A DNA stretch of 64,000 nt from Xylocopa sonorina (taxonomy: Eukaryota > Arthropoda > Insecta > Hymenoptera > Apidae), in the NCBI RefSeq assembly GCF_050948175.1, contig NC_135197.1, forward strand, positions 7,086,501 through 7,150,500. Direction: 5' to 3'. Positions 13,630 to 27,966 of the stretch are shown here, one piece after another. Below the pieces are notes generated by a model. The model was not told the DNA's origin. It worked only from the letters and a program-made list of their open reading frames with translations, and searched no databases. Positions within the stretch are counted from its first letter, which is position 1, and each line of letters starts with the position of its first letter. The position numbers were made by a program, and so were the translations under genes.

Positions 13630-16600
13630 ATGCCTGTTCCAGACAACAGTTCTTCGTCTGACACCTTGGATCTAAGCGCGCACAATCACTACCCACTGAA
13701 CGGTAATTCCATCGCTAGCACGTCCGGGCCCCACGAAGTCGTAATGAAGGAGAAGAGCAAGAAAGCAGCGCGTATCCGCCGCGACCGGGAGAATCAAGAG
13801 TTCCTGGAGCTTGCGAAGCTGTTGCCTGTACCAGCCGCCCTCACGGCGCAAATGGACAAGGCCAGCGTCATACGGTTGACCACCAGTTACTTGAAGATGC
13901 GAGCGTTGTTCCCCAATGGTAATATTATGATTATAAATCCTCGCGTCGATAATCGACGGAGCCAGCATCCGATGAATGTAATCAGCGGTCGGTGGATACG
14001 AAGGAATAGCCACGAATGCCTATGGATCGTAGGAGAAATGGCCATCGAGGCCGTTTAACACGGTAACCCTTGGCAACCCCTCCTGGAGCGGTCGAAGAAA
14101 CAGATCGATTAGTAGTATTCCAATTGAATGGTTACGCGGAACGATACCACGTGCCGGGTAATAAACTTCACTTAGCGGTAAACGGATTGAAACGGTATTC
14201 TTTGTTAATTCAGCCACCGGACACTTACGCGCAAAGGGCAAATAGTATCGGATGAGATGGATGTGATTGCGCACTTAATGCATTGTTAGCCCCCGGTGCT
14301 TTGTAAGCAAAGCATGGGGGCTGTTATAGTGTTACAATGGCAACCCCCGTCTCGCCCCCGTCCCCTCTCGCGTTCTTGCGACATCGGTGAATTGAATTTC
14401 AAGTGGCTGCATCCCTCTAGAATACGGCCGCGTCTTTATTCTTTGGGAATAAAAAAAAAAAAAAAGAATGACAGAGACGGGAGGGCGGGAAAAAAGAGAC
14501 ACGTCGCCCACTCTACGGACACTTCAGGGGTGTTCCTTTTCGTTCGCGTGGAAAATTAGCCGGTGAACAGGTAAACGAGCGTGAAATCCTTTTCGATGAA
14601 TCGCTCGCTCTGTTTTCGTCGCTTCTGCCAAGGGGTGGAAGATAAATGGCTCCTTCGATGGCCACTCGCGGTTTATTTAATTGCACCGTTAAACGATCGT
14701 CTCGCACGCTACGATTCCGTTCGCTGTTACTACTTAATAGTTATCTATCGAGTTATGCGGAAGGGGGACGATCAACGAGTGAGATATCTGATAAAATTTA
14801 ACGAAACGCCCGGGCGCTGGCGGGATGTCAACGATCAAGCCATTTTCCACGGAATTTCACGCGGCTGCAGAAAACGCCCCAGCAGCTGCAACTGTGGCAC
14901 CGCGCGAATGTATTGTAATTAATGCGCGGACACGAAATACTTGGCTACAGGCTTACTTACACATCGAACACGATGCGTCGCTGGAAACGTGTACATCGGA
15001 TCGTTACGATATGTAACGTGTCCTTAGAAGCGACGTCCTTCCTCGGGTTGTTAAGCCGTCGCGTTTAAAAGTAACATCACCCCCTTTTTCCGTGCGCGAA
15101 ACGTGCCAGACGACATCGAAAACGGTTGCAACGAATATCGAGGAACAAGATTTTCTCCGAAATTACACGACAGAGTTGAATTCGCGATTTCGTGGATGCT
15201 CCTTCGTCCCCGAGCGAGAGAAAAATTCAAAACAGCAGACGCTCTTTCGTTTTTGCTGGTCGCACTTGGGAAGATTGGCCCAGCCGAATGTCTGACGGTC
15301 GTGAAATCATTTTTCAGGGCTCGGAGAAGAATGGGGCGCTTCCCAGCCAGGCAATACCTCCCTGCAACTTGCCCTCAAGGAGGTGACTAGTTATATTTTG
15401 CAAGTAAGCACTCATCGTTCACTGTGTCGCGCCTTATAAATCGATCTAACGTCTTGTATAGGTTGTCCGACGAGCCACGTCGAGTTTAGCCTCAATATTT
15501 CCACGAGCAGACACGTTATTACCTTGACAGCCTTTATACATTCCCGTTTTCATCCTGAACTGAACGAGATAAAGGCGCGACCAGTTGTCGAAAACCGTTC
15601 TGTTCTAAACGAAATAGATCAGGCCGTAACGAGGCGTGAAAAATCCCTCGGAACTCTAACAATCCTCCCTCGCGTGCTCTTAGACAAGATTTTCACAGAG
15701 AGAACTCTCTCTCTTGTTCGTTTCAGGCTTTGGACGGTTTCGTGTTCGTTCTGGCGCCCGATGGAAAAATTATGTACATAAGCGAAACTGCCAGCGTCCA
15801 TCTGGGAATGGCACAGGTTCGACGCATTATTATTCTTCCATGTTCACCACGGAAGGTCCCCTTTAATGGAAAATATTAATCGGTCCAGGTGGAATTAACG
15901 GGGAACAGCATCTTCGAGTACATCTATCAGAACGACCACGCTGAGATGATGTCGGTTCTAGACCTACCGCAGAGCCCAGCGGATCTGCCGGGTTTCACTT
16001 TCCCGCCGGCAAACTCGAGGGGTGAAATCGAACTGGAGCGGATCTTTATCCTGAGGATGAAGTGCAATTTGGCGAAGAGATGCGCTGGCCTAGTCACAGA
16101 GGGATACAAGGTAACGCGATGCAAATCCTATCGCGCTGTCACGTAAAGGAAATTAATTAGAGACGAGTAGCATCGAGTTCGGTTCGCTTTCGAAGAGATC
16201 TTTTTAAACAGTGCGCGGCGATTATGGGTTTATTGGCTTCTGTAAATCGCGCGATATTCGGCGGCAAACAAGTGGTAAGGGAAGACCCATTCGAGACGAT
16301 CGACGATTAGCATAACGCCTCGGTTGCTTGCACAGGAAATCGTAAAACGAATAAAAATTCAAATGCTAAATAAGAGATAAGAAGTGGCGAGCTAAGTAGG
16401 GACGGCATTGTCCTGGTCACGTGCGAGTCGAAAAGAAAACGGCCACCAGGTAGAATGCGCGCTGGTTAAATTCGCTCGGCTGCATCCGTTCCTTCCGTGC
16501 AATAAAAACACCGGCCCACGGCGAGCGTGTTTCATATCCGGAATAATCGAGATTTACGAAAATCTATCCGCCGCCCGGGGTTTTCCTTTGTGTGGCAATT

Positions 16601-19600
16601 TTCTATTTCGCGTCGATTTCGTTCGGTTCCCGATTCAATTCAAACTTCCCCGATAATTTTTCTGTATTTCGAACTGTACCCGCTCGTTCGTTTGCTTTCG
16701 ATACCATATTTTCGCGCGATACTGCGATTCCGCGATCCTCTTCTCTCCCGTATAGGTGGTATGTTTCCTAACACGATTTTCGAAGATCAATCCAGCTATC
16801 AATTACGCTAAATTGAGTGTCTTGTATCCACTTTCCAAGACTACGGATCGATGCTCCGTACACCAGTCGCATCGTTATTCAAGGATTATCCAAATTACCC
16901 TCACGGATCCGATTAAACCAGTCACCCTGGTACAGACCAGATTTCCTCGACAATTGCCCGCCACGATTCACGATCGTTAATAGCGCGAACGAATTACGGA
17001 AATCAGGAAATCCACCCCAATATCATCGCAGCCAACCAGCCTGTATACGATTTCGCCAAATGTCCCACATATGTTCCGGGCAATAGCGATCGCTCGGCTC
17101 ATCCTCGCAAAGGGTAACGGCTGGGATGGAACCGAAAACGGGACCTGCGACACTTTGCACTTGCCGTAGGAAAGGAGGCAGCCCTCGAGAAGGAAAATGT
17201 TTGGCAAATAGCTCGTTCAAGCCCGCAACGCTATGATGACCGTGGCTCTCGACGAAATCGCACACAGAAAAGACCCCAATAGGCGTCGAGCAAAGTCATG
17301 AATGCAACCCCTGTAAGCTGTTAGGCGAGGCGAGTCCCCCCTGGCCGCGGGGGGTGTTTCCGGGGGACGAAGGCGGCTCTTTGTATGGCACTTAGACGCA
17401 CAAAGACCAAACCGTAGTTGGCTTGACTTTGCGGAGGTGCGAGCACGCGTTTTGCCGGATTTACACGGATCCGTGCGGGTACAGCGGATCGAATCGGCAA
17501 TTGTGCGAAAGGGTCATCAAGAGAGGATGCGAGTTTCGAGAACCGTGAAAAGAAGGGAATTATGTACTCTTTTGTTTTTTAGTTGTATATCGTTCTATAC
17601 AGAATTGCAAGAAGTTATGCGTCTGTTTAATTGGATTCAGGTTCCAAATGAAAAACTTTTACAATCGCTAAGGGTGTCTCTGAATTCTTAAGAGATTTAG
17701 TTGTAGCATTGATATATATATGAATTCCTCGTTGCACCCATCTCTCGAGCCCGTATTCAGAGACGAAACGGAACCACGCGCCCCCGTTACGAATTATGTA
17801 TTGCCTTTCCTCACCGGTGTCACGCCACCCTCGTGTTCCCGTACTCGCACGGCCGGGACCCGCGCGGATGCATCACGGAATTGCATACGAGAGAACCGAG
17901 TATGCAACGCGGGCATATGAAACAAGCCTATTTGCTTTACAAATTCGCGGTGCACTCGAGACGCAGGCGACGTTGAACGAGGCTTTTTTTCCATTTCATC
18001 GGCCATTTAATTAAGCAGGAATTGTTAATTTGTCCCCGAGTGCAGCGTCGCACCACGCGAAAATCCGCACTTCAACCCTCGGAGAACTCGCTCGAGTATC
18101 GCACTTACACCCTGTCGGGAACCGGTGTATGGCATTAAGAATAATCACGTGCACATATGTAACTAACGATAAGTCCCTCCCGCCTCGAGTGCACCGCGCT
18201 TAATTACGACCTTTCGTTCGTATTCCCACCTTTAAACTGTCCTGCGGCCTTTGATCAACGTTGCTTTCGCAATGTTCATTGGAAACAATTGTTTTCTCCG
18301 CGAACAGATGATTCCTATAATTCTCTCTAAACTCGAGCACGCTCATTACAGGTGATACATTGTTCCGGTTACCTGAGGTGTATCGTGGAGGGTGAATACG
18401 AGGACGGAGCCGGTCGACATTGCATCCGGAAAGTAGGCCTGCTAGCAGTGGGCCATTCGCTGCCAGGACGGTGTCTAACGGAAGTGAAACTGTACCAGAA
18501 CATGTTCATGTTCCGGGCGTCGTTGGACCTGAAGCTGATCTTCGTCGACGCGAAGTAAGAGAAAAGACGAATCGATCGATAACCAACTACCGTCCCTCGT
18601 GGACCTGCTCTTTCGGTGAATCACGTTTATTTGTCCGGTGTCTCTAATTCGAGGAGTAGGGAGGGGAAAAAAAAAGGAAAGGAGAGGGAAAAAAAATGGA
18701 CGAAACAACGAGCCGGATTATTTCTGTCGTTGCAATTACGGCGCGGTGTTAAGTTGCGTCGTCGATATTTCGACGCCAGCGAAGAGAAGGGTCCTGGTCG
18801 GCGACGGCCATTAAAATCAGTTTCGTGTTACCACGGACCCGCTAGACATTTTTCTCTTCGCTCGCTTTTTTTTGTTTTATTCCCCCTCCACCCCCACCTT
18901 TTTTTTCTCTCCGTTTTATTGATGTCAAATAAATATCCCGCGTGGACAGGGCTGTATCATGTACGTACATGCACCACACGCGTGTACACGCTGGGAAACG
19001 AACACGTGGCGGCGTATAAATACGGGGCAGGGCGATGGAACGCGGGATGAAATTTTATATCGCGCTCGGAAAATCGATTTCCATGGATGTCGACGGGTAT
19101 GCAAACTTGGTATTCGACGGAACTTCCGTGAAGTCCGGGCGAAAATAAATACACCCGATTCAGAAATATTTTTAATGGAAAAAAAGACACAGATGAACGA
19201 TGCTTGTAGCGTTTCCCATTTTTTTCTTTCCCGTGCTGTTGCAGCGTTTCGCAATTGACTGGATATGATCCGCCGGATTTGATCGAGAAGACGCTGTACC
19301 ATTACGTGCACGGATGCGACGCGGTGTACTTGAAGCACGCTCATGGAACATGTAAGTAATCGCGGTTTTGGTCTTTCCGTAGATATTAATACTCACTAAC
19401 TGCTTCGTCAGAGTCCAGAATACCCTTGTAGTATCTCTAATATCGGGTGCTAAGTATTCCATATTTTGTGAAAATGCATCTTCATCGAAGCAAAGGTTGA
19501 TTGCGAAAAATGCGAGCAAAGAAAGTCGTGGCTGCCGGTGGAAATAGGCCTTATTTCCCTTATTGTTAGCGTATGTAGCCTGGAAAGCGGCCTCAGAGGC

Positions 19601-21629
19601 GTCGACGTGGTATCGGAGTGCTCGAAGAAGAGGCTCTCGCAAGGCCAAAAGCAGCTGACGCTGCTTAACTCGGCGACGCCCTCGCTGACGAAATATCCTT
19701 TGATCTTTCCTTTCTCCCATCCTCCGCGAGCCGACTTTTGAGGCGAAGCAGCGAGTATAACAGCATTTCCCTTTTTTCTCCTCTTTTTCTTCGTTCTCGT
19801 CCCTCCTTCGCCGCGCGCCAGCACGTTAAAGCCTAAGTATATGCACACGTAGTACATACAGGGTGTACATTATTGATTGAACAATGCTGCTGTGGCGCTA
19901 TGAGCAGAGTAGAAAAGAGAGGCTTCGCCCGTGTGTACGTGGCCTCTGTCTAGCTGTCTACGTGTGTATTCCTGCGCGTGTGAACGTCAGCACGAGGGTG
20001 GACGAGAAGGAAGAGAGACGGAGGGTGCAAGGGGCGGTAGAAGAGGGCAAGAGAGGAGGAGGCTGTTACTGCTATCACTGTTTGAACAGACTCGCAGTTT
20101 CACGAGCGCAACTCGAAGGGAGCCTGACATAATGCCACTAATGTCTGCGCCTGCGGATTGATCGACGTTATGCTCGACATTGCGCTTGAAAATTTTCCTT
20201 CAAACACCATTGTTACGCTACGATTTTACGTAGAGAATAACTTTTCACGTCGAATTGCTGGACTAAAGATGAATTCCTTAGGCAATGAGACGTTTTTTTG
20301 GTACGTCCCCTTTCTTTCTGTCCACAGTGCTGTACAAGGGCCAGGTGATCACCAAGTACTACAGGTTTCTAGTAAAATCAGGTGGATGGGTTTGGATGCA
20401 ATCGTACGTCACGATTGTCCACAATTCCCGAAGCTCCCGGCCGCACTGCATCGTGTCGGTTAACTACGTGCTGAGTAAACCAGAGTACACGGATTTGCAA
20501 TTGAACTGCGAGCAAAAGTCCTACTGCACGAATCCGAGCAATCCACCCAGCACCCCTTTGCCGACACCTACCACCAGCGCGAGCGCCAACGAGTTGGACA
20601 ATCACAGTCCCAGTTCGCCAGCGTATCGAAACAGATCGAAGGATTCGCCTGACAACGATTACGCGAACGGTGCTGCTTATCCCAGACCGGAATTCGTTGA
20701 TCTGACGACACACAGCCACTATTTATCGCCGTCGTATCAACCGCAGAATGTGACCGGTGGCTCTCACGAGGACAATCTCAAGTACAATTCCGACTGGTTC
20801 TACCAATACGGAGGTAAGAGCCAACGCGTTGAATATAACGTTTAACTTCGTGGTACTCTTAAATACGCATAACGTTAAAGAATGATTGAACAAATTTCAG
20901 CTTAAAAAGGAAACATTTCTTTCAGATATGCACCAAGATCCCCTCGCGACTGTCTCGCAGCAACAGGAAGCGCAGCATCCGCACCCCCTGCACCACGCTA
21001 ACTCTCCATCGAATCTCCAGCAACACAGCCCCCAAAACGCTCAACAGAAACACCAGCACTCCCCTCATCTACTGGACCATCCAACACCACCAGCGAGCCT
21101 ACCGCAACCGCAGCAACAACCCCAGCAACAACCGCAACAACCGCCGCCGCAGCAACAGCATAGCCCTCAAAGTAGCCAACAGAACAGACCTTACTCCACG
21201 TCGTCGAGTTCCTGTTGCAGCACAGACGCTATGGACAATCATTTACCCGGTGCCCTAAGCGTCTACTCTTTGCCGCACGGTTACCACCCCTATTACCACC
21301 ACTACGCGTCCGACTCGACGGCCTCGAATCTGAACGAAGTCGGTGGCGTGATCATGTACCCTAATTGCGGACTGAACAACGAGAACCACAACGCCACAGC
21401 GAGCACCAGTGTTTCCAGTAACGCTCAGCACTTCGAGTCCCCGTATCAACCCCACCTGAGCCACTATAACACGAACAACAACCCCGCGAAACACTCCTAC
21501 CATCAAGAGCCAACCTCAGCCGGTTACACCAGCGTGATCGTCGACTCGCAACAGTACAGCCCCAGCTCGGTGCAAGACCTGATCCACTATCAGCATCATT
21601 ACGAAGCGCATCAGCAGTTCGTTCACTGA
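13630..21629 (+). CDS. sim: Single-minded (Sim) family bHLH-PAS transcription factor
   Basis: Sim proteins pair with Tango/ARNT and bind ACGTG sites; in insects Sim is the master regulator of the CNS midline. Eight coding exons join in phase: 13630-13918, 15318-15403, 15727-15816, 15889-16110, 18352-18554, 19245-19351, 20328-20813 and 20926-21629, giving 728 residues. The bHLH (about residues 40-91) carries a basic stretch AARIRRDREN and a helix ending LTTSYLKM. PAS-A (about 126-229) contains APDGKIMYISETAS and VELTGNSIFEYI. PAS-B (about 275-385) contains LTGYDPPDLIEKTLY and KYYRFLVKSGGWVWMQSY, followed by SRSSRPHCIVSVNYVLS, which is diagnostic of Sim rather than Trachealess. The tail is Ser/Pro-rich, then Gln- and His-rich. 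The start is uncertain: ATG 13630 is in frame, but a spliced upstream start at 12604 is possible. The bHLH departs from canonical insect Sim, so this could be a Sim paralogue. Confidence 0.9.
13919..15317 (+). other. Intron 1 of the sim-like gene
   Basis: It begins GGTAATA after the bHLH exon and ends TTTTTCAG before the exon that starts GLGEEWG. A poly(A) run lies near 14450. I see no coding content or RNA gene. Confidence 0.85.
16111..18351 (+). other. Intron 4 of the sim-like gene
   Basis: A 2.24-kb intron between the PAS-A exon (donor AAG/GTAACG) and the exon starting VIHCSGYL (acceptor ATTACAG). No open frame inside is convincing. Large sim introns can hold enhancers, but nothing specific was identified here. 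Confidence 0.8.
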
Positions 21630-24600
21630 CACCAGCTAGACGTGCCTTGCGCATAGCCCGTCGACACCAATTGCAACCACGAGTCGTGCTATTGCACCGA
21701 CACGTCCGTCGAGCCCGATCATCGTCGGGCTGCTACCAGCTTCGAGCAAGGGAAATCGAACGCGATCGATCACGCTGGCGCGAAGCTCCCACGGCAACGA
21801 GATGATGACTCGAAAGTCACGGTGGACAGTGGACAGGAACAGGTCTATCAGGTGCGTGCTAGGTTTCAGAACTTGCAACTTTGAGATGATTCAGCTCCCT
21901 GTACGATTTTCAGAAGTTATCGGGAGACGACCACTGCAAGGGACAAGGGGTGCAGTGAGTTGTCGTGAGTTTTCAGAGTCGGAGTACGTCGAGTGAGTCT
22001 GGTGAAAGTCGGTGGGAAATGAAATGCTAGGGAGGACGGACGTGCGTTGCGAAAATGGCGAATCGATCGGGAATGTACGATCTCGAGCGATTCATCGTGT
22101 CGCGTTTACGAGATCGACGTTCGTCGATCCGTTGTCATTGGGTCTGTTACTCGTATACTTTATTCACATATCAAGATACTTAACTTTCTCGTTCGGAGAA
22201 CGTAGGCCTCACGGTAATTGCGTTAATTGCTTCAAGGTTAATCTAAGTTATGCCTCGAACGTTCTTGCGATCGATCGAGACGACGAAAATGCGATTTTCG
22301 TTTACTGTAAGAACGCCTCTTCTTAACATATCCCCGAGCGTCTCTTTATTTATATTCGGATCCGTTTAATTGTTTGATCGCTAATGATATTCATTAGACA
22401 CGCCGCGGTGAAATAATTAACGTTAGTCGCGTCACGTAGCGTGACCGTTTCGATCGTGTATTTTAAGCAGCATTTTAATTCGAACAATAGCGGGCTTGTT
22501 AATTTAACGAAATCACGATGATTAACGTAAACGAGCCAGCTGACCTCGACCAAGCAATTCGAGCGAATCATCGAATCGAATCAAATTCAGACTAATAAAA
22601 GAGATAAAAAAGAAAAAAACGAGAAAAGAGAATTTCTGCGGACTGCACGCTGGACGTGAGCAGCTAAAATTTTTCTTAAACACAAAATCGAGAAAATAAA
22701 AAAAAAAAAAGAGAGAGAAGGGATTCTACGATTACGTACAATTTTTTACGATTGCACAAAATGCTCCATAGAAGCACGAGCTTGCCAACGGGACGAAAGT
22801 TACAGGCGTGGTTTCTGTACATAAGAGGAAGGGAAAGGCGAGTCGGATTATTTTGAAGGAATCCGAATAGGTAGCGCGAGGTACTTAATTTGTAGACATG
22901 TAAATTAACGATAGTCGTTCATAGATTTTAAGACTTATATATATAAATACACTTGATATTTCTTAGGTAGACCCGAAGACTGACCGGTGCTTGTACCAAC
23001 CGACCAAAGAAACACTCGCCCTTCTTACGAGGAGACAGAAAAAGGGGACAAATATCACCGTTGTTACATCTTAATCCGCGTTTTATTTAAACACCACGCG
23101 TCTAGCCAGAAAGCCGGTACTTTTAATAAAAGAGAATCAACCATAGAGTATCCCGGCGATCCCAGTTACGCATTAACCATCGAAGTATTTTATTATCGAA
23201 CTTCTAGTAACGTTAACGGATAGTTCCTCGGGGGGTGGGCGCCACGAGGTAAATCGCATGTATAAACACGTGTACACATTGCGCAAATAAGGAAACACCA
23301 TTATTTATAATCGATGTAAATTAACGTGAACGGCACGACCGGCAGCTGTGTGCGATGAACACCGCGTTGTACGATACGAGATTATTCTAAGCGTTGTAAA
23401 TATTGTAAAACTGATGACGCGCGCGCTGTGCATACCTATTTGCGAGAAAAATATAATCGATATTTTCCTCTGACGATCTACTCATCTTATTGCAGTTCTC
23501 TTTCACTCCGTTTCAAACGTGGACCCTCCGCTTTCAACGACGGGGACCGTATGATCGCGCCACGTTTGGAATTGTACTTGGAAATAACGAGAAACACGAA
23601 ATAAACCAGTTGAACCGAACCGTCTTTTCGAAAATCGAATTTTCTTATTAAAATTGCGAAACGAAATATTGGTCGCGGTAGGGATTCTCTACGGGCACTG
23701 CGACGCTCGCAGCTGGAATACCTGCGCCTAAACGATTTACCACTTTGCAGGTGACGAGGTTTTCTTTTCGCTGCGGGAATTTCCCATTACCTCCAATCTG
23801 TTTTGCCGCAGGTACCCGTGAAAGCCAGATAACGTTACCGAGAGTGCGGCATATTTCCCCACCCCGTTAAATTTATGGAGATTAAGCCGAAACATATGGG
23901 CTCCAAGGAGGTACCTGCTCCCCAATATCCCACGGGATTGCTTAGATAAATGATTTGCATTTACCTCAAACCATTCAGTTTGCGGATGAACAAGTATTCA
24001 TAACGTCTATTTCGCGTTTACCATTGCACAACTCTTATCTCGAAGTTGCGATATCGATGAACACAATGTAGAATTATAACAAACATTCTTGTAATAGAAA
24101 TCGATGCATTGATATAAAAAATTCTACGGAGAGATCGACGTGTTCGTATTTCGAAAATGCTTATCATCAAAGAAAAGACTTACCATTTTGGAGAGGTGGT
24201 TGGTTATCCCACGACAAACGCGTAGCGGAGGATCAGCTAGCAGCATCCGTTCCCGGAACCCCTTCAACGAAATAGAAGAAAACAACGATCCTGTTTTTCT
24301 CCGTTGTTCCCCCCGATTGTCACTGGGCCCGGACGAACAATAAATTAATTGTGCCTTGTACGATTCTTGGGTTAGCTTTCGGTGGTCGCGTGCTTGCCTG
24401 CATGGGGTCGCTCGTGAAGAGAGGCACGTGCCTCTTTATAATCGCCGTCAGCCTCTGCTTCTCGCACCGCCATTAGGGACGTCTAAAAAGACAGGTTCCA
24501 CGGGACGAGTCACTAATTTTTCCTGCTCGTCAACGAAATCGCATTGCGATCGTGCGTGGTTCGAAAGTCGGCTCCGAACTGTGAGAACCGGAGAAATTAG

Positions 24601-27600
24601 GGTAGAACAAAGACCATTCTATACAAGATTGTTCTTAAATCATAATCACCCTTATTTTTAGCTACGATATCTAAATATCAGCAATTAACAATGTCCAAAT
24701 AGAAGTACCAAAATTCTAATAATCGTACGAATGCAATTTACATCTGCTCCCTTCAACCCCTAATACCTGAGCCTACTTATATACCAAGATCCACGTTAAC
24801 CTACGATCTACGGCGCCATGGTACACGACCTCGTGTACCATTAAATCCACCCCTCTCACGGGAACACCGCGGAAACAACAGTTGAACCAATCGTCCGAAT
24901 GGGCACGACGAACGATCGGTGGCGTTTACACGATTCTGGTTCGGCGTTCATGGACAGGTCCATGAATATACATCAACCATGAGGTCGATGTAACGAGGAC
25001 ACAGTGGCTAAGGGTGTTCGCGTTCACGAGGGCCGCTATTATCGAGCGTGTGTGACTGGTACGGCGATCGTCACCGAAGGAGGGCGAAAGCCGCGTGCGC
25101 CTCGTTAAATTCTTCGGCCAACGGATGTGACGGGGCCACGATTCTGTGAAATTGTGCGATCACCCGTCGCGGGATGCGTCCGTTGACGATGGCGGCGTCC
25201 CCGGCGTCTCCGATTAAACCGATCGGCGAAAGAAAGCCCCCAAGGCGCGTTGATTTTAACGAGGCTCGGGGCTCGCGATGGATTTCCGACTGAGATGCTC
25301 GTGGAAATTGGAATTCGCTGGACAAATTGCCTCTCCTCGAACGTACGCGTCGTCGAAATGATATCGAGAGTGTGAAAGGTTCGAGGTTTAATACACCCTT
25401 GACCCACATTCCCCGTACAAAAGGTATTGAGCAAGAATTAAGCTGACGAAAGAATGGAACTCGACGCGATGAGAAAGGTTGTTTAAGCGAATGTGAAATC
25501 AAAGTTGTATTTCCTGAACGGAAACGTAAAAGAGAAATAAAGATCGTAGAGCTACTCGTGCGAATTTGTGTCGCCCACGAAATGGACTATATTTTTTGCG
25601 ACACGTGCGATGCATCTTTTATTCTACTCCAGAGGAAAACGAAAGAACAACAGCGAGCGTTGCGATTGGATGCTCGAAGAATAACATATGTCTCGTGGCA
25701 CGGTTTACGAGAGACAGGGCGAAACTGACCGTAATCCGGCGTGATTAGGAGCATAAACGCGGATTCACGGGGTGCGGTTAAACTAAACACTCGACAAGTT
25801 GCGTGTGCCAGTGGAAGCACTTATATAGGTATATCCAAACAGAGAGGGTGTGATATTCGCTTATTATTAAGGGGGTCAGCTTAGCAACATATCTATCCTG
25901 CGCGATGTAATTTATTCCCATCTATTTTCCAAACAACAACGGGAACTTTTTTATACTCGAAATTATTTCATCCCTTGCAAACCTTCCGATTGAATTACCT
26001 CGTTAAAAAGTACGTTTCTTGGACTTAACGGATCGTACAATTTCTACCTCTCGCGAAGGCTTGCCAGAATCTCGACTACAACTCAGATCCACCCTGTGAC
26101 CGTGGTAGAACTGGAAAAATGCTGGATAAAATCTTACAGCAAACCCGTAGAGCTCGAGATATTTTCCAAAGTATACACGGTAACCGATGTCGCGTGTAAT
26201 GGTACCCCCCGACGATTACGGATAGTTCCGTGCACGTACACGCAGACTCGACTCGGTAGGCGCGTAACATTTGTACAGAGAAAAAAGCGGAGGGTGTGCG
26301 CATGTTGTAAATCCGGGATGTAGACGAGGCCAGGTGGCGTTTTCGCGGATGTATAGTCGCGAGCAATGCGCGGGCGACACGTACACACACCCGCGAATCG
26401 CGGAGCGTACGTATACAGGTGCGGATGGGCCTCTGCGCAATCAAGGCGAAGGGGTGCTTTAACAGAGTCGCCCCACGGTTACCAAGGCGACGGCACGTAA
26501 CGCCGCCCACAACCCTCGGGCTGTCTTGTCCGATGTGTTTGCTCGATGATTTTATACCAATTACGGCCTATCTCCATGCTATTGCCTACTCCCCGTAGCA
26601 TCGTCTCTATCCCTACCTACGTCCTCATCGCCACCCACTTCGACGTTGTTGCGTATATCGGTCGGAAGGTGCTCCACTTCCGTCCTAAAAGAGATCCACG
26701 AGTACCCACCTGGTTGGAAGTGCTCGTACGGCTAGCCGTTGATCTCCCTGATCGTGGTACACCTGCGAGTGTCCCTTCCACGCATCTCGTGTAATTCGTG
26801 CATGCATCCGGGTCGTAGAAATGTAATTTACTTGCTTCCTTTTTTTTGACTTTCCTCGGTTCTCGCGTCGGTTTCCGTTCGAGTGGCCACTGGAGCTGGC
26901 TAAACTGGCGCCCTCTGGTAATCGATATAGATTTCGTTTATCGATCTTCCATGCGATTCGAGTGCGCGATATTGGAGAACCATTTAAAAGATCGGAATAC
27001 CCGGGTAGTGTTCGATTTCTGAATGACACCGGATCGGGAGGGAGTAATTACCGGGACACACACGTTGCGCGCCAGTTTAACGGTTATTAATGGGAATGCA
27101 CGGCATAAGGATTACGAACGATTGGAGAATATAAATACAACGTATAATTTATTGATAAAATCCGATCCCAGATTGGCGGTACGTAATGCCTTTTGCATAA
27201 AATCGATTTTAATGGGATCGCCCGCGATAGTTGTACGTCAGTATTGAATTGAAACGAGAGTTTGGATATCTTCGATTAAAAATTATAATTACAGAAAGCT
27301 TATAGTATAATTAATAGTTGATAGACTAATTGGTACAATAATGTTTATTATAAATAATACACGTTACAAACAAAATAGATGCTATTTTATACAGATGATC
27401 TTTGGGATGTTAATCATTGTCAATTAGAGATGATATATAAATAAGTAAAAAGCATAACGAAAGTATGATGAGCCTAAGTAATTGCTTTTAATGACTTAAA
27501 TTAAGTGGTGCAAATAAACCGTAGATTGCAATCAGTAATCATTCCATTTTTTTGAATAAGTATTGCGCGAGCTGTTTCCCTGAGTGACTAATGCGCGTAG

Positions 27601-27966
27601 CGTAACCTATTGGCAACCCAACGTACTGTTTCTAAATAATCGGTTATCATTTACGAGACATTACCATCGTTAGATAAAGTATACATAAATATTAATTATT
27701 TTTCAATAACTATTATAATATACTTCTCTACTTCTAGTTTGATCGTTCTGGAAGAAAAATTATAACAAAATTACATATAAATACTTATATACGTAAATAA
27801 ATTCTATGGCAAATGGATAGATTTATGCGAGTCTTATATTTTACAGGCTGATTTACAGTATAATTCATTAATTACACCAAATCGATCGATCTTTTAATTG
27901 GTTGTATGGCCGATTTTACGTGAGTTATTCATAGAATGAACTGCTGTCCAAACTTATGTATCTTAG
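21630..27966. other. 3' flank of the sim-like gene and intergenic DNA
   Basis: The first 1-2 kb is probably the 3' UTR of the sim-like gene. AATAAA signals occur at 22594-22599, 23125-23130 and 23600-23605; which one is used cannot be decided. From about 24 to 27.9 kb no frame has recognisable content, and the DNA becomes markedly AT-rich after about 27.2 kb. The far end probably includes the 3' UTR of the minus-strand microprotein gene. Confidence 0.6.
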
